A DNA stretch of 18,980 nt from CAYUHZ01 sp964444625 (GTDB taxonomy: Bacteria > Patescibacteriota > Patescibacteriia > Patescibacteriales > GWC2-42-12). A model generated the notes under the pieces. It worked only from the letters and a program-made list of their open reading frames with translations, did not search any database and was not told the DNA's origin. The stretch is taken from the NCBI GenBank assembly GCA_964444625.1, contig CAYUHZ010000014.1, forward strand, positions 1 through 18,980, given 5' to 3'. Positions within the stretch are counted from its first letter, which is position 1; every line of letters starts with the position of its first letter. Shown in pieces: positions 10,001 to 15,023 of the stretch. Made by a program: the position numbers and the translations under genes.

Positions 10001-11716
10001 GCAGGTATTATATTTTGGCTGGCAAGATTTGGCATTGAAATTCCAAATGCGGCGCTCTTCGCTGCAATAGCCGTAAACCTCGCAAGCTCCGTCAAGCGAC
10101 TCTTTGATGCAAGACTGCTCGTCGCCACAGTAAGCGTCTTGGCGGGAGACGGTAAGCTGGCTGTCAGCGCCTGAGCCGACTATCTGCTCGGAAATAATCT
10201 CCGGTCCAGGGCCCTGTTTTTTGCAAAAATTCTGCGGCGCTTTGAGCACCCAACTAGGATCAACCAGGCCGGCGCACCAGCTATCATAATAGCCTTTATA
10301 ACTGTCATTATCAGAAAAACAAGCCACCAGATCGCCGAGATTCTTGGTTTGCCTGACTTCGTCTTTTAGCTTTTGCGCCGCCACTTCCCAGCCAACCGGA
10401 ATAATCCTGAATTTACGCAGGATAATCATGGAACGATAGGGATAGCCCTCGTTGTATTTTGGCTCCAGGCCATCAGCGGTAAAACCAAAAGTGCCGTTAA
10501 GGTTTAGATAGCCTTTTTCCATCGCTTGGCCCACGGTCGTCATCTCGGCGATCGCTTGGTTGAACTTGTCGGTGATCACGCAATTAGTCGGTCCGGCTTT
10601 TTCCGGGCTGGGACACGCGGTTAACTCGGCTAAAATACTATAATCACTGCGAGAGGAAAAGCTCGGCTCCAAGAAGCTGGCGAATCTCTCTTTAGCTGAT
10701 TCCGTTCCTGATCTGCTGGAACCGTCGCCGAAATAATTGGTAAGTCCGCTCCAATCAAATGAGTTGTTGGGAAATTTTTTAACCAATCCATCTTTTATCC
10801 ATTTTTCTATTAATTTACCCGCCAAAGTATTTATAAACACGTCAATCGCGCCAACTAATATTGTTTGGGGCGGGATTTTTTCCAAAGCGGTAGCATCATC
10901 GATTAGTTTATCGGCGGTTCTTTGAACCGTGGGGGCCGGAGTTTTGATGTTATCGCCTATCAGCGACCTCACCGAAAGCCAGCCCTGATCCGCTATTCGC
11001 CGCTGTGCCGCTTGATTAACCTTATCACTGATTTGGCTCTCCATGCCGGTTTGGAGAGTTAAAGCAATTCCCAGATCGTTAGACCAAGGATTGAACATAT
11101 CTTGAAATTTGTTAAGAAAATTGGGGTCCTGCAGTTCTTTTTCCCAATTATTTTTCATTTCACTGAAAGTGCAAGCCGGTTTCTTTGGTTTTTTGGTGCT
11201 CAAAAGTCCGAGATTGATTTTTATCGCCACATTTATATCTGGCTGACAAAGATTAAACTTCACTCCGGAAATGCCTTTTTTGCCCAATTCTTCCAGAAAT
11301 GTTCCGGCCGCTTCATCAGCCACATTAGCTAAATACGGTCCCCAACCCTGGGTCTCAAACATCGGCTTTTGGCCTTTGTCGCCAGTGGCTATATAAGTAG
11401 CGGTATCGATGGCCAGAGTATTTAGAAAATTCTTCAAGGCTTTGCGCCAGGCAATATCGCCTGATTTTTTTAATTCCTCCCAGGCTTCTTTCTTCGCCCA
11501 ATCCTTAATTTGTTCCATTGTTTTAGTAACTCTTACATTCACTATTTCTTTGATTGATTTGAGATCCTTTACATTTATAGGAGGAACAAAAAGACCAGAA
11601 GTATCAGCCACTAATGCTGTGGTTTTATTAAATAAAAAAAACGAAAAAACCACCAACAATCCAACCAAAAACAGCCTGGTTCTTTTGCGCTTGTGCCTGA
11701 TATTTTGCCTGTTCAT
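4070..11716 (-). CDS. Giant exported Cys-rich protein with C-x5-G-C repeats, carbohydrate-binding-like modules and PKD-like C-terminus
   Basis: 2548 residues, unbroken. A basic N-terminus and hydrophobic segment (about 14-35) form a signal peptide or anchor, with a possible signal-peptidase site near 33-37. Residues about 45-470 are helical and Cys-poor. From about 480 onward I count some 85 of roughly 92 cysteines, which implies extensive disulfide bonding outside the cell. Eight strict C-x5-G-C motifs lie between 595 and 1534, with degenerate forms on to about 2332. Interspersed are stretches like CBM4_9/galactose-binding jelly rolls (about 652-800, 1120-1255, 1547-1600 partial, 1825-1990), each with an N-x-SFE or NFEG type start, a G-x-x-x-L-x-L strand, a DxWxxY strand and a final DD-[IV] or DN-[IV] strand. 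Residues about 2406-2545 resemble a PKD-type domain, including VDWGDNETTT and HSLYHLYSY. No catalytic domain or C-terminal anchor is obvious. It lies 12 nt after the 223-aa gene. A surface adhesin or structural role is inference. Confidence 0.85.
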   Translation of the reverse strand: MNRQNIRHKRKRTRLFLVGLLVVFSFFLFNKTTALVADTSGLFVPPINVKDLKSIKEIVNVRVTKTMEQIKDWAKKEAWEELKKSGDIAWRKALKNFLNTLAIDTATYIATGDKGQKPMFETQGWGPYLANVADEAAGTFLEELGKKGISGVKFNLCQPDINVAIKINLGLLSTKKPKKPACTFSEMKNNWEKELQDPNFLNKFQDMFNPWSNDLGIALTLQTGMESQISDKVNQAAQRRIADQGWLSVRSLIGDNIKTPAPTVQRTADKLIDDATALEKIPPQTILVGAIDVFINTLAGKLIEKWIKDGLVKKFPNNSFDWSGLTNYFGDGSSRSGTESAKERFASFLEPSFSSRSDYSILAELTACPSPEKAGPTNCVITDKFNQAIAEMTTVGQAMEKGYLNLNGTFGFTADGLEPKYNEGYPYRSMIILRKFRIIPVGWEVAAQKLKDEVRQTKNLGDLVACFSDNDSYKGYYDSWCAGLVDPSWVLKAPQNFCKKQGPGPEIISEQIVGSGADSQLTVSRQDAYCGDEQSCIKESLDGACEVYGYCSEERRIWNFNAKSCQPKYNTCRTFQTKESGSVSYLENTLDFSNCSADKAGCQAYCSDYDYSNKKFTCTVTSGTKAYLDRDAKECSSDAEGCHALIRVKAGLGANYLINSSFEDDLSQGGWQGIGQATTVYAHSGSNALELNSGLQNNEIKVGPNDGVYNIAGEKYALSLYARGCSANDEFGLGETAGAMNDVMVKFLASDDWQRYQVSAIYPLDAILNKVNLVFNTAGGCVIDDIKLELGSATDYTAYGQSGLIYEKILPSYLATSTDGITGVCYQDRNGMIAKRANAPKDCDKYARLCQAEEVDCNLYALVDGGSAIPARTTAIDYCPGECLGYDTFIQQSTRFDASRLLYFIPKTAKSCSAEAVGCEQFTNLDKIGQGAEMIEYFSNLRQCIKASDPASSCGEFYTWEGSEESGFQLKVVSLQAADIGGVIEPTITENDTLDCSAAIYQQNLGNPDYADCRQFYNRQGQISYHLYSKTISCTEDCHSYRLSARYSDETIAQGIGCDKSRGDRAWVNGECVLCKNGGKWDDSHQACIYQVVPSESAKCSEAQNGCREYTGNTGNNLMIVWSDNFEGDISGVWTSSNPLTAVRSSPESIIAGGHSLKVSGGDLTALKKNSYNLAKGGSYILRFIAKSASSGANNISAKLSGPFGESPFGSIALSDRWQSYELSLSELGGEAATTAIAGTNDYYIDNVYLLEITDRHYLIKNSWNTPASCNHDLFGNPQSLAMLGCKSYKDQNNEIHYLKSFSNLCSESGVGCELMIDTHNSASSLASVYNDINPAGCDAADGADCLEVPADNFVYAVYDKAKQCNSVDLGCQLLGDPYQHDRSALYSPVYLRNNPEQYGSILCAEKNVGCQEYAISDGKRYFKDPGDQLCEWRQIFGQAAGSWGWLKTKVKRCDIDKNGAINSSASSDEHKSLCQTQSDCSQYGSATPCIIDQNDYSCEADSLQTFGSGGSDVLQPRKGVGWAGLCPASQSGCSEYIDPLSRFSANLMFNPSFDDIDGDGRGGDGWVNGRQEIGLEAKSLYVLRGNGAGLTGCPNIYVLKNDNTLELKDAANPQLSGVNGSVRLYSGNNTSCTVTGGASGKTIELRKAVVDYRFGHDLDHKSCNGIIDFEDGCVLFNERAIADSSLSKMEYDADLTADDGSGLAPAVGSEANRDANVIIKVVPDRTCDKWLACRSYAKDDNGNNICYDVGLCNNLDNNNNCSSFVASKLDSNNFPYNQTYNRNGYDSAKIANFSGYNKVGLESGSLGGDYYDFGDMRQKGDSANIANGSFESYGSNGYPIGWNWSGQEAAGVPWNANAFSVVNNPISAQSEGIGYARDGKSFIRLGSSYDATSEVIDVIPGKDYFISAYVNTKNLKSGDAMISIVKGASLDYIKEAAVSQKLGEDWTYQVAWFNTGANSQIRIKLHSNAGGTAGSAGNFYFDDVKIKPTLNSKYGWYTTQTCRLYPQSDSLSCDYYEESGKRQKGWSGYCLEYDRSPGSEQACLLWYPIDKVKGDGIEEGAGYLGKIPVYYCAEAKILIPLEKREYVANVLHTGCNKDSGWPTLPGGYAYVVTGAACRCNEKNLFFFDAGRSYFASAAVPSGNCKYDCQSNGTGWYVYDGFTNYNSGHCLCGAPCNTINEAQFGFKFYNQDTGKVYDDVFAYCSKFVKTVTDVGANKFWSSRVYKGSDYKVASGILNYKYTTDGTPFGSAVPPYPTANPYNWDGESESDSIEPLLVTNSTDQVWTGAPYYWQSDGHGKIGLCSIGSKLCYHINGISYDKNKADCADGEGVCQEIIFPAGYNQYDQLKRIFAQSYGTWHWNPINFRYEFDNAAVGWLPPSVLCVVGGVAGVGPRPSYPNDYCAILPRITNIKINNMAGSVSFASNGFAHLAFNTKVDADQLPMVMLAVDWGDNETTTITGVEMRDRPNANTPHSLYHLYSYWDLKIKANRGIIPASSCTYVAGVGQCTVAPKVQIKDNWGWCNGGSAVNDCGGSQWASFSGSIVVKEK
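7115..9934 (-). repeat. Array of C-x5-G-C motifs within the giant protein
   Basis: This is the coding region for residues 595-1534. Strict C-x5-G-C motifs begin at Cys 595, 635, 912, 1100, 1306, 1365, 1404 and 1527 (for example CSADKAGC, CSAEAVGC, CSEAQNGC, CAEKNVGC). Several are followed by two residues and Tyr or Phe (GCREY, GCQEY, GCSEY, GCEQF). Degenerate copies lie at 565 (CQPKYNTCRTF), 850 (CQAEEVDC) and, outside the array, 2325 (CADGEGVC). Spacing is irregular and the intervening sequence differs, so this is a diverged protein repeat, not a DNA tandem repeat. The regular Cys pair suggests a local disulfide or small knot in each unit (inference). Confidence 0.65.
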
Positions 11717-11728
11717 ATTTTGATATTA

Positions 11729-12400
11729 TTATTGGCTCATCAGCTCATTAAAACTCTTGATCAAATCCTGATCGCTGATCTGGCCAAGAATCGCCTGATC
11801 CATGCCGGAATCAAGCAACAATGTCCTTAGCTCGGACGCAGTCAAGTCGCCTGACAAAAAACCGGCCGCATCCTGTTGATCCAGAGATGGGATGGCTGGA
11901 TTTTGAGTAAGTATTTGATCGCCTTGATTATATTTGCCCAGCAAGCTGTCAACAGTATTTGTCGCAACACCGGACTCGCTTGATTCCATGGTGTCAAAAC
12001 CGGCGCAATCCTTGCCAGCCGGACAATTGGGGTTATTGCCGCTGGCTATTTCTTCTTTATCGGAAAAGCCATCGCTATCGCTGTCGGCTAAATAGGGAGA
12101 AGTCTGGTAAATATTAAGCTCGTCATAATCCGACAATCCGTCATTGTCGGTATCTTTTAGCCTGAGCGCCTGATCGTCTCTATTTCCGGCCGTCTGGACT
12201 TGGTCAACGGTTTGGTTATCTTTGCCTTGATAAACAAAGGGCCTGTTAATGGCGTCCTGAAACTGCGCCCACCACCAACCAACGATTAAAAAAGAAAAAA
12301 AAGCCAGCGCTACCGCGCCCGCCTTTTGCCCTCTTGATAAGGGACGATTGCCTTCTGTCGTCTGATCGTTTGGTTGGTTGATTTGTTCCTGATTTAGCAT
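11729..12400 (-). CDS. Membrane-anchored protein with two thrombospondin type 3-like calcium-binding repeats
   Basis: 223 residues. A polar N-terminus of about 25 residues precedes one TM helix (about 27-47), so the rest should face outside the membrane. Two DxDxDGxxDxxE loops follow, DTDNDGLSDYDE (83-94) and DSDSDGFSDKEE (106-117). They are separated by a YxTSPYLAD linker and followed by a Cys pair (126 and 132, in NPNCPAGKDC). This is the acidic loop arrangement of TSP3/EF-hand-like calcium sites. A Ser/Thr/Gln-rich linker leads to a helical C-terminal domain (about 175-223). It is the first gene of the left block, 12 nt ahead of the giant-protein gene, so it probably belongs to the same surface system (inference). 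There is no Shine-Dalgarno; CACCCC directly precedes the ATG. Confidence 0.8.
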   Translation of the reverse strand: MLNQEQINQPNDQTTEGNRPLSRGQKAGAVALAFFSFLIVGWWWAQFQDAINRPFVYQGKDNQTVDQVQTAGNRDDQALRLKDTDNDGLSDYDELNIYQTSPYLADSDSDGFSDKEEIASGNNPNCPAGKDCAGFDTMESSESGVATNTVDSLLGKYNQGDQILTQNPAIPSLDQQDAAGFLSGDLTASELRTLLLDSGMDQAILGQISDQDLIKSFNELMSQ

Positions 12401-12514
12401 GGGGTGAAAAATAAATTGAAAAACTAAAATTTAAAATGTCACAATAAATGGCAAACTTTAGGAAATTATTTTCATCAAACTTTTCTGCTAATTTTAAATT
12501 TTCATTCTACTATT

Positions 12515-12544
12515 ATTATAACACATTCTACCCGACTAGCTCAA
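12515..12544 (-). promoter_or_regulatory. Candidate sigma70-type promoter with extended -10 for the left block
   Basis: On the minus strand TGTTATAAT (12515-12523) is a perfect TATAAT with an upstream TG. An 18-bp spacer separates it from TTGAGC (12539-12544), which matches four of six -35 positions. The -35 overlaps the last codons of rsmA. The predicted start near 12508 would leave an AT-rich leader of about 108 nt before the 223-aa gene. That leader shows no obvious riboswitch fold and no Shine-Dalgarno. Confidence 0.5.
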
Positions 12545-13427
12545 ACAACTTAATCCAATCGGCAACCGACAAATCCTCTGCTCGGATTTTTGGCGATAAA
12601 TTAGCTAATTTTAAATAATTTTCTGCATTTTCTTGGTTAATTTTATAGCCCGCCACCAGATTGTTTTTTAGCATTTTCCGCTTGGCCGCAAAACCGAACC
12701 TTACTAATCTAAAAAAATCCCTTTCTTTATCCACACCTCCTAAAATTTTTGATTTGCAATTTTTAATTTTCAATCTGATAATCGCGCTGTCCACTTTCGG
12801 CGCCGGCCAAAAAGCGTTCGCCGGAACAAAACAAACAACACTGGCTTGGGCGTAAAATTGGACTGATACTGCCAACAAGCTCATCTTGCCTGGCTTAGCA
12901 ACGATTCTTTCCGCTACCTCTTTCTGCAACATCAAGACCATTTCGCTAGGCCTCTCCTTGACTGTTAAAAACTTGCGCAAAAAAATTGAACTTATATTGT
13001 AAGGCAAATTAGCGACAATTTTATAATCATTTAGCTCACGACTTTCAAAATTTAGCTTTTTTTTGATTTTTATATTTTGGGATTTAGGATTTGGGATTAG
13101 TGATTTAGGATTTAAATCAAGTACATTCTCGTTCAACACTTCAACATTCTCTATCCCCCGCTGTTGTAAATTTGCCTCCAAAAGCCCTGCCAGTTTGTCA
13201 TCTAACTCCACCGCAATCACCCTTCCCGCCTTGGCGGCTAGCTTTCGGGTAAGAAACCCGAACCCCGGGCCCACTTCCAACACCGTGTCGTCTTTGGACA
13301 AATCAGCCGCTTCAATAATTTTGGCGTAAACGGTTTCTTCTATTAAAAAATTCTGCCCCTTGGAGCGGGTGGGAATTATGTTATTGCGGCCACAAATTTC
13401 TTTTGTTTGCTGAAGTAGGTCGGTCAC
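12528..13427 (-). CDS. rsmA: 16S rRNA (adenine(1518)-N(6)/adenine(1519)-N(6))-dimethyltransferase RsmA (KsgA)
   Basis: This SAM-dependent Rossmann-fold methyltransferase dimethylates the two adjacent adenines of 16S rRNA helix 45 during late 30S maturation. Numbering from the chosen start, GQNFL (24-28) is the N-terminal family motif, EVGPGFG (51-57) binds SAM, the acidic end of strand 2 is AVELDD (72-77), and NLPY (140-143) is the catalytic motif. PPKVDSA is represented by APKVDSA. I chose GTG at 13425-13427 because it gives the usual short leader before RSKGQNFL; TTG at 13442 adds only five residues, and neither has a Shine-Dalgarno. Length is 299 (304 from TTG). Oddly, about 17-20 extra residues (within about 106-132) lie between the SAM-domain Asp/Asn motif and NLPY, encoded by A/T-rich direct repeats. 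It starts 16-31 nt after the small exported-protein gene. The identification is firm. Confidence 0.95.
   Translation of the reverse strand: MTDLLQQTKEICGRNNIIPTRSKGQNFLIEETVYAKIIEAADLSKDDTVLEVGPGFGFLTRKLAAKAGRVIAVELDDKLAGLLEANLQQRGIENVEVLNENVLDLNPKSLIPNPKSQNIKIKKKLNFESRELNDYKIVANLPYNISSIFLRKFLTVKERPSEMVLMLQKEVAERIVAKPGKMSLLAVSVQFYAQASVVCFVPANAFWPAPKVDSAIIRLKIKNCKSKILGGVDKERDFFRLVRFGFAAKRKMLKNNLVAGYKINQENAENYLKLANLSPKIRAEDLSVADWIKLFELVG
13077..13119 (+). repeat. A/T-rich direct repeat inserted in frame in rsmA
   Basis: GATTTAGGATTT occurs at 13081-13092 and again at 13102-13113. The 21-bp period keeps the reading frame. On the rsmA strand it encodes the low-complexity peptide NPKSLIPNPKS, where homologues have a short loop. 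GTGATTTAGGA (13100-13110) and TTGGGATTTA (13077-13086) also occur in the spacer at 3929-4069, and TTAGTGATT (13097-13105) occurs at 41-49. Confidence 0.7.
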
Positions 13428-13458
13428 AAAATTGATTATCAAAAGCTTGTTTGTGTAT

Positions 13459-13950
13459 TTAATCCTTGAATCCTGCTATAATAAACCTATCAAGCCAGGC
13501 GTAAACCTTGTCCTTGGCAGAGTCTTTGACTAAACAACCGTAACAACCGCCGGCAGAAGCCAGCACTCCTTGATCCATTTCAGTTGGAGACATGCCTCCG
13601 GCAATTAGCTGCCCGCCCGGGGTCAGGCCGGCTTGACTGATAGCAACCAAAGAAAACAAAGCATTAGAACCCATGCCACCAGCAGGAAAACCGCTAACAT
13701 CGGCATAACCAGCGCAAACACCGGGAGCTTTGATTGGGCACAGAGTTCCGCCCACACAGACTCCCTTGGGCGTAACAACACAATTGACAATCACCACTTT
13801 GGTCAACCCGATCTGATAGGGCATGCTGCCAGCCGCTTCAGCCGCCGCTTGCCAACGCCAAGAGCCAAGCTCATCGGAAAAAAACAAGCCTCCCGATATT
13901 ATTATCAGCAAAAAAGCGAGGTAGGAGATAATTTTTTGTCTCTTGATCAT
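13459..13950 (-). CDS. Small exported six-cysteine protein of unknown function
   Basis: 163 residues from the ATG at 13948-13950. A 13-residue upstream extension in the same frame is possible, but it would place the candidate -10 box inside the gene, and the basic MIKRQK start followed by a hydrophobic run (about 7-24) makes a typical signal peptide or anchor. The exported part has six cysteines (57, 65, 71, 79, 136, 139). The first four are in a compact VNCVVTPKGVCVGGTLC type region, and the last two form CYGC near the C-terminus. The middle is Gly-rich with a hydrophobic segment (about 97-108). CYGC resembles the spacing of a redox C-x2-C, but no thioredoxin fold context is visible, so structural disulfides are as likely. 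It lies 5' of rsmA on the same strand and probably shares its transcript. I do not recognise the family. Confidence 0.75.
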   Translation of the reverse strand: MIKRQKIISYLAFLLIIISGGLFFSDELGSWRWQAAAEAAGSMPYQIGLTKVVIVNCVVTPKGVCVGGTLCPIKAPGVCAGYADVSGFPAGGMGSNALFSLVAISQAGLTPGGQLIAGGMSPTEMDQGVLASAGGCYGCLVKDSAKDKVYAWLDRFIIAGFKD

Positions 13951-13964
13951 ATTGGTTGTATTAT
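13936..13964 (+). promoter_or_regulatory. Candidate promoter for the 318-aa gene
   Basis: TTGTCT (13936-13941, four of six -35 matches), a 17-bp spacer and TATTAT (13959-13964, five of six -10 matches) would start transcription near 13971. This leaves a leader of about 40 nt before the ATG at 14011. The -10 overlaps the -10 of the opposing promoter, so the two would compete. Confidence 0.35.
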
Positions 13965-13989
13965 AACAAATCAACCGCAAAAACGCCAA
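13960..13989 (-). promoter_or_regulatory. Candidate promoter for the six-Cys gene and rsmA
   Basis: On the minus strand TTGGCG (13984-13989), an 18-bp spacer and a perfect TATAAT (13960-13965) are present. The predicted start is only a few nucleotides before the ATG at 13950, so the mRNA would be nearly leaderless, which fits the lack of a Shine-Dalgarno. Confidence 0.5.
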
Positions 13990-14010
13990 TCGAGCGAATA
14001 AATCAAAAAA

Positions 14011-14967
14011 ATGAAAACGAAAATCCTGACAATCATAACCATGCTATGCCTTGCCGCCTCCGGAGCAATAGCTGAAACATCTCTGGGGCAAAAACTGTCC
14101 GGTAAAATCTTGTTGCAAATCGAGGCTCAAGGACAGGCCTGGTATGTCAACCCGGCAGACCATTTGCGTTATTATCTGGGACGGCCAACTGACGCCTGGG
14201 CGGTGATGAAAAAATTGTCTCTTGGCATCAATAACGCTGACTTGGAAAAAATCGCCGTTGGACTGATCGACTATCAAGGATCGGATGTTGACAGCGACGG
14301 ATTGCCAGATGCCATGGAAAAAGCCCTGGGTACCAACATCAACCAAGCCGACACCGACAATGACGGCTTCACCGATCACCTGGAATTGAAAAACGGCTAT
14401 CGGCCGAACGGTCCGGGTAAACTGCCGATCGATCGATTAATCGCCCTCAATCATTCCGGTCGGATTCTTTTGCAAGTTCAGGGGGATGGGGCTTGCTGGT
14501 ATTTGAATCCTGTTGATCAAAAAAGGTATTACCTGGGACGACCTGCTGATGCTTGGCTATTAATGAAAAAATTATCCCTTGGCATTAGCGATAACAATCT
14601 TCTGCGAATCAATCAAGGCGGTTCGCCTCCGGGCAGTCAAAACTGCCCAGAATGTCAGGCCGCCGAAACTGAAGAAAATATCTTGTCTCTGGCCGCGGCA
14701 AGCATTCGCGACAACGACAAAGAAAAAACCAAAACTTACTTTGTTGATTCAATGTCCAAGTCTATTGACTACACCCTTGAAAAACTGTCGCCCAGCAGTC
14801 GCTTGTTGCTGGCTAATTTGCTCTCGGGTTCGAGTTTTTCTTCAGTCAATCAACAAGAAAAAAAATACACTAACAAGGCCTATTTTTCCCCCAGGAATGC
14901 CGAGGTTCCTCTTACTTTTTATGTTCGTAAACAGCCTGACGGCTCTTGGAAAATCGCCAACCTGTAA
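14011..14967 (+). CDS. Secreted protein with duplicated WYxNPxD/RYYLGRPxDAW module flanking TSP3-like calcium repeats
   Basis: 318 residues. A clear Sec signal peptide has likely cleavage at AIA-ET (21/22). A 52-residue module occurs twice (30-81 and 149-200), identical at about 32 of 52 positions and sharing GxILLQ, WYxNPxD, RYYLGRPxDAW and MKKLSLGI. Between them lie two TSP3-like acidic loops, DVDSDGLPDAME (92-103) and DTDNDGFTDHLE (114-125). A Pro/Gly linker with CPEC (212-215) leads to a C-terminal domain (about 222-318) ending DGSWKIANL, which recalls NTF2-like/DUF4878 domains (tentative). The module is familiar to me from secreted Patescibacteria proteins, but I know no function for it. 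The ATG has no Shine-Dalgarno. The gene diverges from the six-Cys gene and ends in a strong terminator. A calcium-dependent surface or cell-wall role is inference. Confidence 0.85.
   Translation: MKTKILTIITMLCLAASGAIAETSLGQKLSGKILLQIEAQGQAWYVNPADHLRYYLGRPTDAWAVMKKLSLGINNADLEKIAVGLIDYQGSDVDSDGLPDAMEKALGTNINQADTDNDGFTDHLELKNGYRPNGPGKLPIDRLIALNHSGRILLQVQGDGACWYLNPVDQKRYYLGRPADAWLLMKKLSLGISDNNLLRINQGGSPPGSQNCPECQAAETEENILSLAAASIRDNDKEKTKTYFVDSMSKSIDYTLEKLSPSSRLLLANLLSGSSFSSVNQQEKKYTNKAYFSPRNAEVPLTFYVRKQPDGSWKIANL
14098..14610 (+). repeat. Intragenic duplication (two 52-residue modules around a Ca-binding pair)
   Basis: Copy 1 is 14098-14253 and copy 2 is 14455-14610. The TSP3-like pair lies between them at 14284-14385. 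Roughly 60 percent identity at protein level indicates an old duplication within the gene. Confidence 0.8.
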
Positions 14968-14974
14968 ATTCAAT

Positions 14975-15013
14975 AAACAAAAACGCCCGCATAATTTACA
15001 GGCGTTTTTGTTT
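14975..15013. terminator. Bidirectional intrinsic terminator between convergent genes
   Basis: AAACAAAAACGCC (14975-14987) pairs perfectly with GGCGTTTTTGTTT (15001-15013) around a 13-nt loop, giving a 13-bp stem. The A-rich left arm and T-rich right arm provide a U-tract in both directions. It lies 7 nt after the stop of the 318-aa gene and 10 nt after the stop of the MFS gene, so it can serve both. Confidence 0.9.
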
Positions 15014-15023
15014 CGATTAAAAA

